Source: Moraxella boevrei DSM 14165
GTDB taxonomy: Bacteria > Pseudomonadota > Gammaproteobacteria > Pseudomonadales > Moraxellaceae
Assembly: GCF_000379845.1 (NCBI RefSeq)
Contig: NZ_KB903804.1
Location: forward strand, 64,328-128,327
Length of the DNA stretch: 64,000 nucleotides
Direction of reading: 5' to 3'
Below the pieces are notes generated by a model, which saw only the letters and a list, made by a program, of their open reading frames with translations, searched no databases and was not told where the DNA came from. The position numbers and the translations under genes are program-made. Positions 26,195 through 35,986 of the stretch are shown here, in pieces (within the stretch, counting starts at the first letter, position 1; each line of letters starts with the position of its first letter).

Positions 26195-27862
26195 ATGAAT
26201 ACAACAACACAAAAATTGACGACAACTAACTTTGATTTACCATCATTGCATTTGTTGCGTCCAGAGATTGAAACCACACTAAAAGATGCCGAAATTCATT
26301 TAAGTGAATTTAATGATGACAGTAGCCAAGCCCCATTATTACTAGATTCGGTAGAAACGTTGGCACAGATGTTAAAAGTGTTACGCTTAATCAACCTTGA
26401 AGAAGGTGCGGTGTTGGCAGGGGCGTTGTCACAAGGCTTTCAGCAGTTATACGACAACCGTGAACAAGACGAAATTGAATTTATCATGGATATTTCTGAA
26501 GGTATCATGACGCTAAGCCGTTATGTGGAATTTATATTGTTAAAAGAAACCATCGAGCCGTCCTTAATTTTGCCTGTGATTAACAATTTAAACAACAAAC
26601 TTGGTAAAGCCGAAATCAGCCTCGAACAATTAACCACCGCCAAAACCAGTAGCCTTGTCATTGCTCATCCTGAACAAAATTTCCAATCGTTAACCGAACT
26701 TGGCATTGACAAAAAAACCTTGATTGAAGCCTATCGTGCAGGGTTGAGCGTAGCATTAACTGCCAAAACTCGCCCAACCGACCCAACCGATTTGCAAAAA
26801 TTAAAAGCCATGCAATCAGCGTGTGAAGCCATTTCACAACGTTCAGACAGCTTATTTTGGCAATCAGCAGACGTGGCGGTGTCAGATTTAGCTGACGTGT
26901 TACCGCTGAATAATGTACAAAAACGCGCGTTGATTTTTGTTGAGCAACAGTTTAACGACTATTTGCCTGTGAGCGACTCACGTTTTGCCGATTTGGTGCG
27001 TTTTGCCAGCAGTCGTGATAGCAAATTGGCAGAAAAAATCAAACAAAAATTCTCAACCAACACGCTAAACCATGAGCAACTCGCCATGATGAAACGCTTT
27101 TTGTTCGGGCCTGACCGTGAACTGAGCAATACTTTAAATGAGCTAATCCAAGAAGAGATTAACCTTGTCAAAACGTCAAGCGACAACTACGCTCGCCAAG
27201 ACAGTATCACCAGTACCGAAGGCGAGCTGGATGCGATGACGACTCGCTTACACGATTTGAGTTTGATTTTTAAAACCTTAAATCTACAAGAAGCCAGTGA
27301 AACGCTGAACGAACAAATCGCCCAAGTCAAAGGTTGGTCACAGCCAAGCCCAGAAGATTTTGACAAATTGTTAGAAGGCTTAATGGTTGCGGAAAATGCG
27401 TCCATTTATATGGCAAAAAGTCATACCCCAGGGGCGGTGAATTTACCAATTTATAACCGAAAAATCTCTTTATATCAATTAGATACCGCCTATTCAACCC
27501 TTGTGCGTGAAGGGCGTACAGGTATTGCCAATATTGAAAACGCCTTTAACGAATATATCGCCGATGCCAACCATGACATTATGCACCTTGTCAATGTACC
27601 AGAAATCATGCGAAACGTGTCAGGGGCGTGCCAATTCTTAAATTTACCGCAGTCAAACCGCCTACTACGCCGTGCGAGCGACTATATGGAAATGCTGATT
27701 CAAAACGGCTCAAATGGTATTTCAGCCGAACAATTGGCAAAAATGGCAGACATCGTCATGGCGGTGGATTACTATCTAGAAAGCCTAGAAATCAACAAAC
27801 CTGCAGGTAGTAACGCCATTAAAGTCGGACAACGTAGCCTACGAAACCTTATGGTCGCCTAA
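26195..27862 (+). CDS. fimL: FimL-like type IV pilus/twitching regulator
   Basis: A 555-aa soluble protein resembling Pseudomonas FimL, which is related to the N-terminus of the chemotaxis kinase ChpA and links the Pil-Chp system and FimV to type IV pili and cAMP. It is all helical, with 'LRLINLEEGAVLAGAL' and 'MDISEGIMTLSRYVEFI' near the N-terminus and no phosphorylatable Hpt histidine motif that I can see. The neighbours support it: rnhA/dnaQ upstream and nudC downstream, as around PA1815-PA1823. ATG 26195 follows TTAGGAACAC; a TTG one codon earlier is less likely. Confidence 0.82.
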   Translation: MNTTTQKLTTTNFDLPSLHLLRPEIETTLKDAEIHLSEFNDDSSQAPLLLDSVETLAQMLKVLRLINLEEGAVLAGALSQGFQQLYDNREQDEIEFIMDISEGIMTLSRYVEFILLKETIEPSLILPVINNLNNKLGKAEISLEQLTTAKTSSLVIAHPEQNFQSLTELGIDKKTLIEAYRAGLSVALTAKTRPTDPTDLQKLKAMQSACEAISQRSDSLFWQSADVAVSDLADVLPLNNVQKRALIFVEQQFNDYLPVSDSRFADLVRFASSRDSKLAEKIKQKFSTNTLNHEQLAMMKRFLFGPDRELSNTLNELIQEEINLVKTSSDNYARQDSITSTEGELDAMTTRLHDLSLIFKTLNLQEASETLNEQIAQVKGWSQPSPEDFDKLLEGLMVAENASIYMAKSHTPGAVNLPIYNRKISLYQLDTAYSTLVREGRTGIANIENAFNEYIADANHDIMHLVNVPEIMRNVSGACQFLNLPQSNRLLRRASDYMEMLIQNGSNGISAEQLAKMADIVMAVDYYLESLEINKPAGSNAIKVGQRSLRNLMVA

Positions 27863-28731
27863 TGTACCGTTATATTTTAATAGAAAATGATAGCTTTGCA
27901 TTTAACGTTAAAGCTATTTTTTATTATGTACATTCGGCATTGTTGCCTGATGCATTACCGATTGGCGATGATGTATATCTGTTAAATTTGACAGATTTTG
28001 CTAAAAATAGCCAGCCTTTATTTGATAAAATTTTATTCAATGATTTGCCAAATACTCTAACTTGGCTAAACTTACGCCAAGCGTTAAATTTTTTGGAAAC
28101 TGCGGATTTTTATCGGCTGAGCCGTGCCAAACAAATCGCTTATTGGCACGCCACGCATCGGTTTTGTAGCCGTTGTGGGGCAAAGACCAGTTTTGAGCAA
28201 TTTAAACAAACAGGCGAATTGGCAAGCGTCTGCATTCGCTGTGATTATCGGCAATATCCACGCATTCAGCCATGTACCATTACGGCGATTGTGCGTGAAC
28301 ATTTGGGAAAAACTCAAATTTTGTTGGCTCATCATCAGCGTGCTAAAGCTACTAAAATATATAGCCTAATTGCAGGTTTTGTGGAAGTCGGCGAAACCCT
28401 AGAGCAATGCGTGGCTCGTGAAGTACAAGAGGAAGTCGGCTTGCAAGTGGATAATATCCAATATATCGCCAGTCAGCCGTGGGCGTTTGCCAGTAACTTA
28501 ATGCTCGGTTTTGTGGCGAATTATGTGGCAGGTGACATCAAAATTGATAAACAAGAGTTAATAGATGCACGGTTTTTTGACCTTGATAGCCTAGATTTGA
28601 ATCAGGATTTAGACCACGATCTAAACCAAACAAATATTGATATTTTAACATCAAATTTTCCAAAAATCCCTGATAAAGGCACCATTGCCTATCAGCTAAT
28701 TGCCTTTGTAAAAAATCATTATTCACATTAA
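27862..28731 (+). CDS. nudC: NAD+ diphosphatase / deNADding Nudix hydrolase
   Basis: Hydrolyses NADH/NAD+ and can remove NAD caps from RNA. The 289-aa protein has a zinc ribbon (Cys102, Cys105, Cys124, Cys127), a Nudix box (Gly172 to about 194 with REVQEEVG) and the family motif SQPWAF (204-209). The usual motif is SQPWPFP, so the second proline is changed. The ATG overlaps the fimL stop by one base (TAATG), pointing to translational coupling. A terminator follows the stop. Confidence 0.94.
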   Translation: MYRYILIENDSFAFNVKAIFYYVHSALLPDALPIGDDVYLLNLTDFAKNSQPLFDKILFNDLPNTLTWLNLRQALNFLETADFYRLSRAKQIAYWHATHRFCSRCGAKTSFEQFKQTGELASVCIRCDYRQYPRIQPCTITAIVREHLGKTQILLAHHQRAKATKIYSLIAGFVEVGETLEQCVAREVQEEVGLQVDNIQYIASQPWAFASNLMLGFVANYVAGDIKIDKQELIDARFFDLDSLDLNQDLDHDLNQTNIDILTSNFPKIPDKGTIAYQLIAFVKNHYSH

Positions 28732-28735
28732 AAAA

Positions 28736-28767
28736 TAAAAACCAATCAATTAAGATTGGTTTTTTTA
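28736..28767. terminator. Bidirectional terminator nudC / membrane gene
   Basis: AAAAACCAATC / GATTGGTTTTT arms with a 6-nt loop, A-rich upstream and T-rich downstream; it lies between two convergent genes. Confidence 0.8.
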
Positions 28768-28777
28768 ACAAGATAAT

Positions 28778-29554
28778 TTAGATTTGTGTATAAATATAGC
28801 GATATGCCACATAACTGACAATCATCATCACAGGCACTAAAACGAACCAACCAAGCCCAAAGGGAATAACAGCAATCACTCCCAATATCATACCAATCAA
28901 GCCAAGTACAGTTAAGGGCAATAAATTTGCCATACAGCCTTTAAAGCTCATTTTTAACGCTTGTAATGCTTTAACATCGTGAAATAAAATCAAAATCGGT
29001 GCAAGCCAAACTGCCATGCTTAAAGGAATAAATAACAAAATCGCAACAGCGATTAAAATCAATATCCCTGAACCAAAAATATCACCTTGTTTTACCATAT
29101 CTAAATTAATCCCAGTAGCAAAACCGATGATAATCAGTAAAATCACCAGCACCAACGTTATCAACAATAACCATAAATATAAAAACACAAAACTTTTAAA
29201 ATTATGACGAAATGCCACAAACAAATCACCAATCGATGTATCGCCTTCGGTGGTCTGGCGGTGTGCCATATACGCAACACCTGCCGAACAGACAAAACTT
29301 AAAATCGCCGAAATAATCCCACCAATTATCGGAATATAGGCTGAGCCTATTTGTAAAATTATCACTAACAGCCCTGCACCGAGCCACAATGCAATATTAT
29401 CTTTAAAAATCCCCCATGCGTGACGAAGCCATTCTACCGCAATTCCTGCACTTAAACGGTTCGGCTCAGTGAGCAAGCGATAATCTGCCAAGGTATTAAG
29501 TTCCGTTACCGTCGGTAATGGTGGGGGATTATTAGATTTATTGATATCAACCAT
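28778..29554 (-). CDS. BPSS1780-family membrane protein
   Basis: A 258-aa protein with a 40-residue polar N-terminus, then about six hydrophobic helices. 'EWLRHAWGIFKDNIALWLG' at the start of the membrane part is typical of BPSS1780/DUF2189-like membrane proteins. The function is unknown. A long poly-hydrophobic stretch (LLITLVLVILLIIIGFATG) is the third helix pair. Family placement is from memory. Confidence 0.72.
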   Translation of the reverse strand: MVDINKSNNPPPLPTVTELNTLADYRLLTEPNRLSAGIAVEWLRHAWGIFKDNIALWLGAGLLVIILQIGSAYIPIIGGIISAILSFVCSAGVAYMAHRQTTEGDTSIGDLFVAFRHNFKSFVFLYLWLLLITLVLVILLIIIGFATGINLDMVKQGDIFGSGILILIAVAILLFIPLSMAVWLAPILILFHDVKALQALKMSFKGCMANLLPLTVLGLIGMILGVIAVIPFGLGWFVLVPVMMIVSYVAYRYIYTQI

Positions 29555-29653
29555 ATTTTTTCCTTATGGGATTAATTTTATAAACATAAAATTTACGATA
29601 ATCTAACAGAAAAATCCGATAAACACAAATATTTTGTAACTCTTTTAAAAAAA

Positions 29654-30199
29654 TTATTTATCATGATTGATAATTGCTTTTCCCAAAATCACCACATCAG
29701 CAATAAAACCATTCATATCACACACTTTTGGTAAATACCCCCATTGGCTAAATCCCTGTTTTTTAAATAAATTTAAGCTCGGTTGATTATGAGCAAAAAT
29801 TTTAGCAACCATTTGCGACACGCCACACGCAGGGGCTATGCTTTCCAATAACCCAACAAATTGCCGTCCAATACCCTGCCCTTTAGCATCACTCGCCACA
29901 TATACACTAATTTCCGCACTGATACAGTACGCAGGACGTGGATATAAATCCGAAAAACTACCATAACCAAGCACCTTATTTGTCTGTTGACAAACAGCAA
30001 CAATAAGCGGACGATTAGCATTTTCACGATGCTCTGTGAGCCAATCCTGCAAATCTGCCACCGTTAACGGCTGTAAAACGGCTGTAGATTGTTTGGTAAC
30101 GATACTTTCATTATAAATCTCAACGAGTGTTGGCAAATCTTTTGGTTCGGCTAAACGGTATAATATCCCTTGAAAAACGCGGGGTTCAAAATGAAACAT
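29654..30199 (-). CDS. GNAT N-acetyltransferase (phosphinothricin-acetyltransferase-like)
   Basis: Acetyl-CoA-dependent transferase of the GNAT fold. The 181-aa protein resembles Pat/MnaT-type amine acetyltransferases: 'LVEIYNESIVTKQSTAV' near the N-terminus, 'EISVYVASDAKGQGIGRQF' with the CoA-binding Q-x-x-G-x-G/A loop, then 'NQPSLNLFKKQGF'. I chose ATG 30199 because GGAGG lies 7 bp upstream; a longer frame adds 11 residues with no ribosome site. The substrate cannot be read from the sequence. Confidence 0.87.
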   Translation of the reverse strand: MFHFEPRVFQGILYRLAEPKDLPTLVEIYNESIVTKQSTAVLQPLTVADLQDWLTEHRENANRPLIVAVCQQTNKVLGYGSFSDLYPRPAYCISAEISVYVASDAKGQGIGRQFVGLLESIAPACGVSQMVAKIFAHNQPSLNLFKKQGFSQWGYLPKVCDMNGFIADVVILGKAIINHDK

Positions 30200-30296
30200 A
30201 GATAACCTCCTAAATTTTTTTGCAAAAAACACGCATTTTTGGTTATTTTACTTTATAATGACAGGTTTTGATACTTTTTTTAGCATTATTAAAATT

Positions 30297-31295
30297 ATGA
30301 ATATTTATTCTTTAAGCGAACTGATTAATCATCACCAACAACTCCCCGAATGTGTGCTAACCATTGGTAATTTTGATGGGGTGCATTTGGGGCATCAAGC
30401 CATGCTCCATAAGCTTTGCCAAACTGCCAACGGACACAACACCAAGCAACTTGCCACCGCAGTGATGATTTTTGAGCCACAACCCAGAGAATTTTTTAGC
30501 CCTGACACTGCCCCACCCCGCTTAACCAATTGTGATGAAAAACTGGCATTGTTACAAGCTTTTGGTATCCAAAACGTGATTATCGCCGAATTTAACGAAG
30601 CGTTTCGCAACTTATCCGCCGATGAGTTTGCCATCATATTGCAGACGATTGGCGTGCGTGGTTTGGTACTTGGCGATGATTTTCGTTTTGGGCATGACCG
30701 TGTCGGCGATAGCAGTTTTTTACGAACTGCAGGATTTTCCGTGTTCACCCTTGACACGGTAGAAAATCACGCCCATGAACGCATCAGCTCCACCAAAGTT
30801 CGTGAATTCTTGCTAAAAGGTGATTTAAATCTAGCCAATCAAATGCTAGGTAGAGATTACAGTATCACAGGCGACGTGTTGCACGGTGATAAAATTGGGC
30901 GAACCCTTGATTTTCCAACGGCAAATGTGGCGTTAAATCGGCTAAAACCTGCGGTACAAGGGATTTTTGCAGTTGATGCAGTGTTAAATAACCAACAAAG
31001 TTTTGCTAGTTTTAGCAAAAATCAACAGCTTGGTTTAATAGGCTTTCGCTCAAATTCACTATTTGGCACAGCAAGCATCGGCGTGCGTCCGTCTGTGGCA
31101 AAACCGCATGATTGGCGATTGGAAGTCTTTTTTCCTGAGTTTGACGGTGATTTGTATGGGCAAGTGTTAAACGTGCGATTTTTGCATTATTTGCATCCAG
31201 AACGCCATTATCAAGATTTGACAGCGTTAAAAATGGGCATTGATAATGATGTCAAAGCGTTGTTGGCATGGCGTGAGCAACAATTAGCCATTTAA
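30297..31295 (+). CDS. ribF: Bifunctional riboflavin kinase / FAD synthetase
   Basis: Makes FMN and then FAD from riboflavin. The 332-aa protein has an N-terminal FMN adenylyltransferase domain with GNFDGVHLGH (24-33), 'DDFRFGHDRVG' and 'RISSTKVREFLLKGD', and a C-terminal riboflavin kinase domain with 'GRTLDFPTANV', 'ASIGVRPSV' and 'LYGQVLNVRFL'. I chose ATG 30297: a TATAAT at 30254-30259 overlaps the earlier in-frame ATG, so transcription probably starts after it. The usual downstream ileS-lspA is absent. Confidence 0.95.
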   Translation: MNIYSLSELINHHQQLPECVLTIGNFDGVHLGHQAMLHKLCQTANGHNTKQLATAVMIFEPQPREFFSPDTAPPRLTNCDEKLALLQAFGIQNVIIAEFNEAFRNLSADEFAIILQTIGVRGLVLGDDFRFGHDRVGDSSFLRTAGFSVFTLDTVENHAHERISSTKVREFLLKGDLNLANQMLGRDYSITGDVLHGDKIGRTLDFPTANVALNRLKPAVQGIFAVDAVLNNQQSFASFSKNQQLGLIGFRSNSLFGTASIGVRPSVAKPHDWRLEVFFPEFDGDLYGQVLNVRFLHYLHPERHYQDLTALKMGIDNDVKALLAWREQQLAI

Positions 31296-31304
31296 AAAAG
31301 CATA

Positions 31305-31335
31305 AAAAAAGACGTTCTCGAAACGTCTTTTTTAT
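31305..31335 (+). terminator. Terminator of ribF
   Basis: AGACGTTTCGAGAACGTCT-type hairpin (arms AAAAGACGTT and AACGTCTTTT, CTCGA loop) with T's on the plus strand and A's upstream, so it may also serve the convergent gene. Confidence 0.8.
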
Positions 31336-31364
31336 TTAAAAAACTTAACAGCTAATCTTAATGA

Positions 31365-31703
31365 TTAATGTAGTTTTTCAATATCTACTTTAATTGTGCC
31401 CGCCCCAAGGCTCGCGATTTGTTGGAATGCCCCTTTGGACAAATCAAGCGTGCGACCATATTTACCAAACCCACCACGGTCTGTTACACGTACCACCACG
31501 CTTTTGCCGTTGGCTCGGTTGGTTACTTTGAGTTTTGAGCCAATTTTATGAATATTACTCGCTACGGTTAGCCCATATTGGTCAAACACTTCGCCCGATG
31601 CGGTGCGTTTGCCGTGATGTTTTTCACCATACCACGATGCGACATTGGCGTTTGCCGAGACTGTCGCACCCATGACAACGAGACTGATTAAAAAATATTT
31701 CAT
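31365..31703 (-). CDS. RlpA-like double-psi beta-barrel protein
   Basis: A 112-aa secreted protein: signal peptide MKYFLISLVVMGATVSANA, then an RlpA-type barrel with 'ASWYGEKHHGKRTASGEVFD' conserved at the start of the family and 'VVRVTDRGGFGKYGRTLDLS', including the catalytic-type Asp of RlpA lytic transglycosylases. It lacks the SPOR domain of full RlpA and a lipobox, so it is a short, soluble form. A role on peptidoglycan lacking stem peptides is possible but unproven for short members. An AGGAAAG-like ribosome site precedes the ATG. Confidence 0.85.
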   Translation of the reverse strand: MKYFLISLVVMGATVSANANVASWYGEKHHGKRTASGEVFDQYGLTVASNIHKIGSKLKVTNRANGKSVVVRVTDRGGFGKYGRTLDLSKGAFQQIASLGAGTIKVDIEKLH

Positions 31704-32105
31704 CAGGATCTTTCCTTTTGCATTGCGAATTACATCTTAAAAATCATATTAGGCATTTTTACTAAAAACACTAATATTGTAAATACAGCTGGATACATCA
31801 GGGTAATTTCGCAGATTAAACAATGGCTATTCTTTAGAATAGCTGAATAGTGGTGAATTATAAATAAACAAATTCCAGATGGCAAATCTTTTTTGTAAAT
31901 ACGCTCCCGAAAAACATCCATAAACTATCTAGGCGTAATTTTATGTAAAAAACCTTGCTAATTCCTTGTTTTTTACGCATAATCACTTAATGAAGCTTCA
32001 AGATACACTTAATTTCAACAAATGTTAATTTTTTAAAAAATAAACGTTGATAAAGCTACAAATAACGCTAATAAGTTTATCTGGATTATTAAGAAAATTA
32101 GCAAA
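31704..32105. other. 400-bp intergenic region, nothing recognised
   Basis: A/T-rich spacer between divergent genes. An open frame on the minus strand (31730-31921) has no ribosome site and no resemblance to a protein. A short hairpin (GGCTATTCTTTAGAATAGC, near 31822-31841) is present. No promoter stands out. Confidence 0.4.
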
Positions 32106-33398
32106 ATGGAACGCGCCATGCTCACACCCACTCACCTACCCTTTATCCCCCTTTCCAAACGCTCACTGTTTATCGCATCATTCTCCACGATTGTGGAATG
32201 GTATGATTTTACCTTGTATTTGTATTTTGCTACGGTAATTTCTCGCGTATTTTTTGGTGATAATCCAAAATCATTGCTCATTACACTCGCGGGTTTTGCC
32301 GTGTCATATCTCATGAGACCCTTGGGAGCATTGTTTTTTGGACATTTGGGCGATACGCTTGGACGCCGTTCTGTGCTATTAACCACCATGACGCTGATGA
32401 GCATTGCGATGTTTTTGACCGCTATGCTTCCCACTTTTCATGATATTGGGATTTGGTCGGGCGTACTCATGCTACTGTTACGCTGTGTCATGTCATTTTC
32501 AGTGGGTGGTGAGTACACGGGGGTCGTAGCGTATCTCCTGGAGGGAGCAAAACCTGAAAAACGGGGGTTTATCTCATCTTTAGCATCAGCATTTAGTGAG
32601 ATTGGTGGTTTACTTGCGGTATTAGTCAGTACTTTGACTGTGTATTTTTTGGATAATTACCTTTTAACATGGGGCTGGCGTGTGCCGTTTATCGTGGGAG
32701 GCACGATGGCATTGGCGGTATTTATGTTGCGTTATAATATGGCAGAATCACCAGAATTTTTACAACATTCACTCAATGTAAAATCTAAAAAATCGCCTAT
32801 TATTGATACCCTAATCTATCATAAGCCCGCTATTTTAAAAACATTTGCCATCTCTGCGTTAGGCTCAATCAGCTATTATGTGGGTATCACATTTGTGCCT
32901 GTATTTTTGACAACCAACGCCAATTTTAGTGAAAAAACAGCTCTATGGCTATCTACTGTAGCGTCTTTTTCGGTGATTATCATTACGCCAATAGTTGGAG
33001 CGTTATCTGATAAAGTTGGACGAAAACTTGTGCTTATTGGAACAGGTATCATAAGTGCCATTATGCCAATCTTTTTATTTCAATTGATGACAAAAAGCGT
33101 GACGATGGCGTTAATCGGTGCAGTACTACTTGCCTGCATCGCAGGTTCGGTAAGTGCAGTGGCAACATCCGCTACCAGTGAGCAATTTCCTGTAAATGTA
33201 CGACTATCAGGGCTAGCACTTGGCGTTACGTCCGCTACCGCAATTTTTGGAGGATTAACACCGTTGCTGGCACAAGTGTTTACCAATATAACGGGTAAGT
33301 CCTATGCATCAGGGGTGATGATTATGGTTGTGGCGGTGTGCGTGTTGCCTGTATTTTTAACGCTTAAAGAAACCGCTCCGAGATTAAATAAAAATTAA
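32106..33398 (+). CDS. MFS transporter, metabolite:H+ symporter (MHS) family
   Basis: A 430-aa inner-membrane proton symporter of the ProP/KgtP/ShiA group. The start 'RSLFIASFSTIVEWYDFTLY' (helix 1) and the loop 'GHLGDTLGRRSVLL' (2-3 loop) are MHS signatures; twelve helices are visible. Related proteins carry citrate, alpha-ketoglutarate, proline/betaine or shikimate; the substrate here cannot be assigned. The ATG at 32106 has no clear ribosome site, and the next ATG (32118) is also possible. Confidence 0.88.
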   Translation: MERAMLTPTHLPFIPLSKRSLFIASFSTIVEWYDFTLYLYFATVISRVFFGDNPKSLLITLAGFAVSYLMRPLGALFFGHLGDTLGRRSVLLTTMTLMSIAMFLTAMLPTFHDIGIWSGVLMLLLRCVMSFSVGGEYTGVVAYLLEGAKPEKRGFISSLASAFSEIGGLLAVLVSTLTVYFLDNYLLTWGWRVPFIVGGTMALAVFMLRYNMAESPEFLQHSLNVKSKKSPIIDTLIYHKPAILKTFAISALGSISYYVGITFVPVFLTTNANFSEKTALWLSTVASFSVIIITPIVGALSDKVGRKLVLIGTGIISAIMPIFLFQLMTKSVTMALIGAVLLACIAGSVSAVATSATSEQFPVNVRLSGLALGVTSATAIFGGLTPLLAQVFTNITGKSYASGVMIMVVAVCVLPVFLTLKETAPRLNKN

Positions 33399-33536
33399 TC
33401 ATTTTGACTAATTTTTTAAAACCTTAAGAAAAACCTCTTTTTTAAATTGAAAAATTTCTTTATAATATACGTTATTTTTTAATGAAAACTTTATTAACTA
33501 TCAATTTTCAACATTGGATAAAAAAAGGGGCATTTT

Positions 33537-34145
33537 ATGTCTTTAACTATTTTGCAACAAATCGCGGAAAAGCGTCGCTCAATCTACAGCTTAAACAAAA
33601 ATTTACCAATCAGCAATGCCGAGATTATCCAACTCACCGAGCATACGCTCAAGCACACGCCATCTGCATTTAACTCACAGTCCACGCGTTTGGTGGTGTT
33701 GTTCGGTGCAGAGCATGAAAAATTGTGGGAGATGACGAGCAAAATTTTACGCAATATCATCAATAACGATGAGGCGTTTGCCGTGACCAATGCCAAAATC
33801 AATGGGTTTAAAGCGGGTGTAGGGACGATTTTATTTTTTGAAGATAAATCGGCGGTGTCACATTTGCAAGCCCAATATCCATCCTATGCGAGCAACTTTC
33901 CGATTTGGTCAGGACACGCCAGTGCGATGCACCAATATGCGATTTGGACGGCGTTGACAGCGGTTGATGTGGGGGCAAATTTGCAACACTACAACCCAAT
34001 CATTGACGAGCAAGTAATGCAAACATGGCAAATTAATCCAGATTGGCAATTAGTTGCTCAAATGGTATTTGGTGGCATTGCAGGCGATGCGAACGAAAAA
34101 CAGTTTGAGCCAATAGAAAACCGTATGCAAGTTTTTGGTAATTAA
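33537..34145 (+). CDS. Nitroreductase family protein
   Basis: An FMN-dependent oxidoreductase-type protein of 202 aa. It belongs to the compact branch often named fatty-acid-repression (Frp) / YdfN-MhqN-like: 'EKRRSIYSLNKNLPIS' with FMN-phosphate Arg/Ser at the start, 'NSQSTRLVVLFG', 'WSGHASAMHQYAIWTAL' and 'PDWQLVAQMVFGG'. AAAAGGGGCATTTT precedes the ATG. The substrate (quinone, nitro compound or aldehyde) is unknown. Confidence 0.87.
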   Translation: MSLTILQQIAEKRRSIYSLNKNLPISNAEIIQLTEHTLKHTPSAFNSQSTRLVVLFGAEHEKLWEMTSKILRNIINNDEAFAVTNAKINGFKAGVGTILFFEDKSAVSHLQAQYPSYASNFPIWSGHASAMHQYAIWTALTAVDVGANLQHYNPIIDEQVMQTWQINPDWQLVAQMVFGGIAGDANEKQFEPIENRMQVFGN

Positions 34146-34164
34146 GCGGTTTTGCCTTAAAAAT

Positions 34165-34197
34165 AAAAAAACTCACTTTAATTGGTGAGTTTTTTTA
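34165..34197. terminator. Terminator between convergent genes
   Basis: AAAAAACTCAC / GTGAGTTTTTT arms with a 7-nt loop and T run on both strands, between the nitroreductase and the HAD phosphatase genes. Confidence 0.8.
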
Positions 34198-34201
34198 CAT
34201 T

Positions 34202-34855
34202 TTAAACGCCTAAAATTTTTGCCAAATCCGCCACCGAGTCCACCACGGCTGTCGGATTTTCTTTTGCCAAAACTTGTGCTTTTTCACAACCATAACTGAC
34301 GGCAATGCTATCCATGCCAATACTATTCGCCATTCGCATATCATGCACGCTGTCACCTATCATCACCGCATCGGCAAGGGTTTTGCCTGTTTCTGCCAAA
34401 ATCTGCTCAAGCATGAGTGGATTGGGTTTGCCTGCGGTTTCGTCAGCAGTTTTACTCACACTAAAAAACGGTTCAACCCCTGAGTCTGGCAATACTCTGG
34501 CTAAGCCTTGTCGTTTTTTGCCTGTGGCGATTGCCAAAATTTTGCCTTGTGCGTGCAAGGTTTTAATCAACGCCTTCACACCATCAAATAGCGTGTCGTT
34601 GTCGCAATGTTTCACATAATAATCGGAATAACTCGCCAAAAGTTGGTCGTATTTATCCTTATCATGCGGAAATAAAATCGGAAACGCATCCACCAACGCA
34701 ATGCCAATAATGGATTTGGTCGCTTCATCACTGACGGTCAAGCCATGTTGCTCAGCACAAAATCGCATGGCATCCACGATTAAACCGACCGAGTTCATCA
34801 GCGTGCCGTCCCAGTCAAAGATAATTAGGGATTTTTTGCTAAAAGAAATTGACAT
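34202..34855 (-). CDS. HAD-family phosphatase (phosphoglycolate phosphatase-like)
   Basis: A 217-aa haloacid dehalogenase hydrolase of the Gph/PGP group. The catalytic FDWDGTLMNS (13-22) with both Asp residues, a cap domain, 'ATGKKRQGLARVL', 'KPNPLMLEQIL' and 'MIGDSVHDMRMANS' are the four HAD motifs in order. The E. coli homologues act on 2-phosphoglycolate or small phosphates; the substrate here is not fixed. It sits 9 bp after a membrane protein gene on the same strand. Confidence 0.87.
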   Translation of the reverse strand: MSISFSKKSLIIFDWDGTLMNSVGLIVDAMRFCAEQHGLTVSDEATKSIIGIALVDAFPILFPHDKDKYDQLLASYSDYYVKHCDNDTLFDGVKALIKTLHAQGKILAIATGKKRQGLARVLPDSGVEPFFSVSKTADETAGKPNPLMLEQILAETGKTLADAVMIGDSVHDMRMANSIGMDSIAVSYGCEKAQVLAKENPTAVVDSVADLAKILGV

Positions 34856-34864
34856 TTTTCACCC

Positions 34865-35944
34865 TTATTCGTATAAATTTAACAATTTTTGTTGAACTGT
34901 ATTTGGCAATAAACTTAACAATTTTTGGTAAATTTTTTCTTCATGTTTTTGCCAAAATACCCCAAAAGCGATAACCGCAAAGCCAATTAACGCCAAAACA
35001 AGCGGGAAAATCATACTGTCTTCAAAGACATCATACGCCAAATAGCCCAAATAACCTGCCACGCCAAACCCACCAAATACGGCAAATACTCGCCGTCTTA
35101 GCACAATGCCTGATATCATCATGGCGACATTTATCATACAATACATAAATTTGGCAAGCTCACTGTCTGACTCTTGTAAGCTCAGCCCGCCCCAAAACGT
35201 CATCACGCCAATAATATACAACCAAAAAGCAAAATCTTGTCCGCTCATTTTATGATGTTGGCGAAAATCCACCCAAATCGCCCCAACCAGCATCAATAAA
35301 CCAAAATACAGCGACACGAGTTGTCGCAATTCCCAATCAAACCATTCGGCATCTTGGGTCAATAACGGTACGATGTCCATAGACAGATACCACAGCGTAA
35401 TACTAATCGGCAACATGACAAACGACCGCTTAAATCGCCACATCATCACCGCACCAACAATGAGCGTGCTAATTTCCAAAATCAGCCATTGCACGCTAAT
35501 CCAACTGTGATAATCTCGGTAATGGTCATATTCTTGCCAAAGCCCCAAACTGTCCTGCAAGGCAAACATAAATAACGGCACAAGGCACAACAAAAACCCA
35601 AGCACGATACTATACGGCGTGAGCAGATTTTTTTGGTGCAACCAATACGCCACACCTGCCCCAAATACTGCATACAAACCGCTAATGAGCATGACACCGA
35701 CACTGCCATAACTGTCAAAACCAAGCGTCATAAACAGTGTCATCGCCCCAATCGCTATCAAGCCACCAAAATAATACAACAAATGCGATAGGACAAATTT
35801 TGGCGTATTATCTTGTTGAATTGCGGTTTTTACTTCATTGTTAAACATGTCATCATTGAGCCCAATTAATGCGTCAAACTGATGTTGGCTAATAATGTTT
35901 TTTGCTTTGGCATGGTTTAGCAAACGTTGGGTTTTGTCGGTCAT
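34865..35944 (-). CDS. DUF2157-like multi-spanning membrane protein
   Basis: A 359-aa protein with a polar N-terminal 60 residues ('RLLNHAKAKNIISQHQFDAL', a helical domain like the cytoplasmic part of DUF2157 proteins) followed by about ten hydrophobic helices and a short basic C-terminus. The function is unknown. It lies upstream of the HAD gene and is probably cotranscribed. Family placement is tentative. Confidence 0.65.
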   Translation of the reverse strand: MTDKTQRLLNHAKAKNIISQHQFDALIGLNDDMFNNEVKTAIQQDNTPKFVLSHLLYYFGGLIAIGAMTLFMTLGFDSYGSVGVMLISGLYAVFGAGVAYWLHQKNLLTPYSIVLGFLLCLVPLFMFALQDSLGLWQEYDHYRDYHSWISVQWLILEISTLIVGAVMMWRFKRSFVMLPISITLWYLSMDIVPLLTQDAEWFDWELRQLVSLYFGLLMLVGAIWVDFRQHHKMSGQDFAFWLYIIGVMTFWGGLSLQESDSELAKFMYCMINVAMMISGIVLRRRVFAVFGGFGVAGYLGYLAYDVFEDSMIFPLVLALIGFAVIAFGVFWQKHEEKIYQKLLSLLPNTVQQKLLNLYE

Positions 35945-35986
35945 GGTTTTATCTTATTTATCTGATTGCATTAGAGTAATTTTTTC

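Noticed and set aside
31730..31921. 63-aa minus-strand frame between rlpA-like and MFS genes
   Set aside because: No ribosome site or protein-like composition; A/T-rich spacer.
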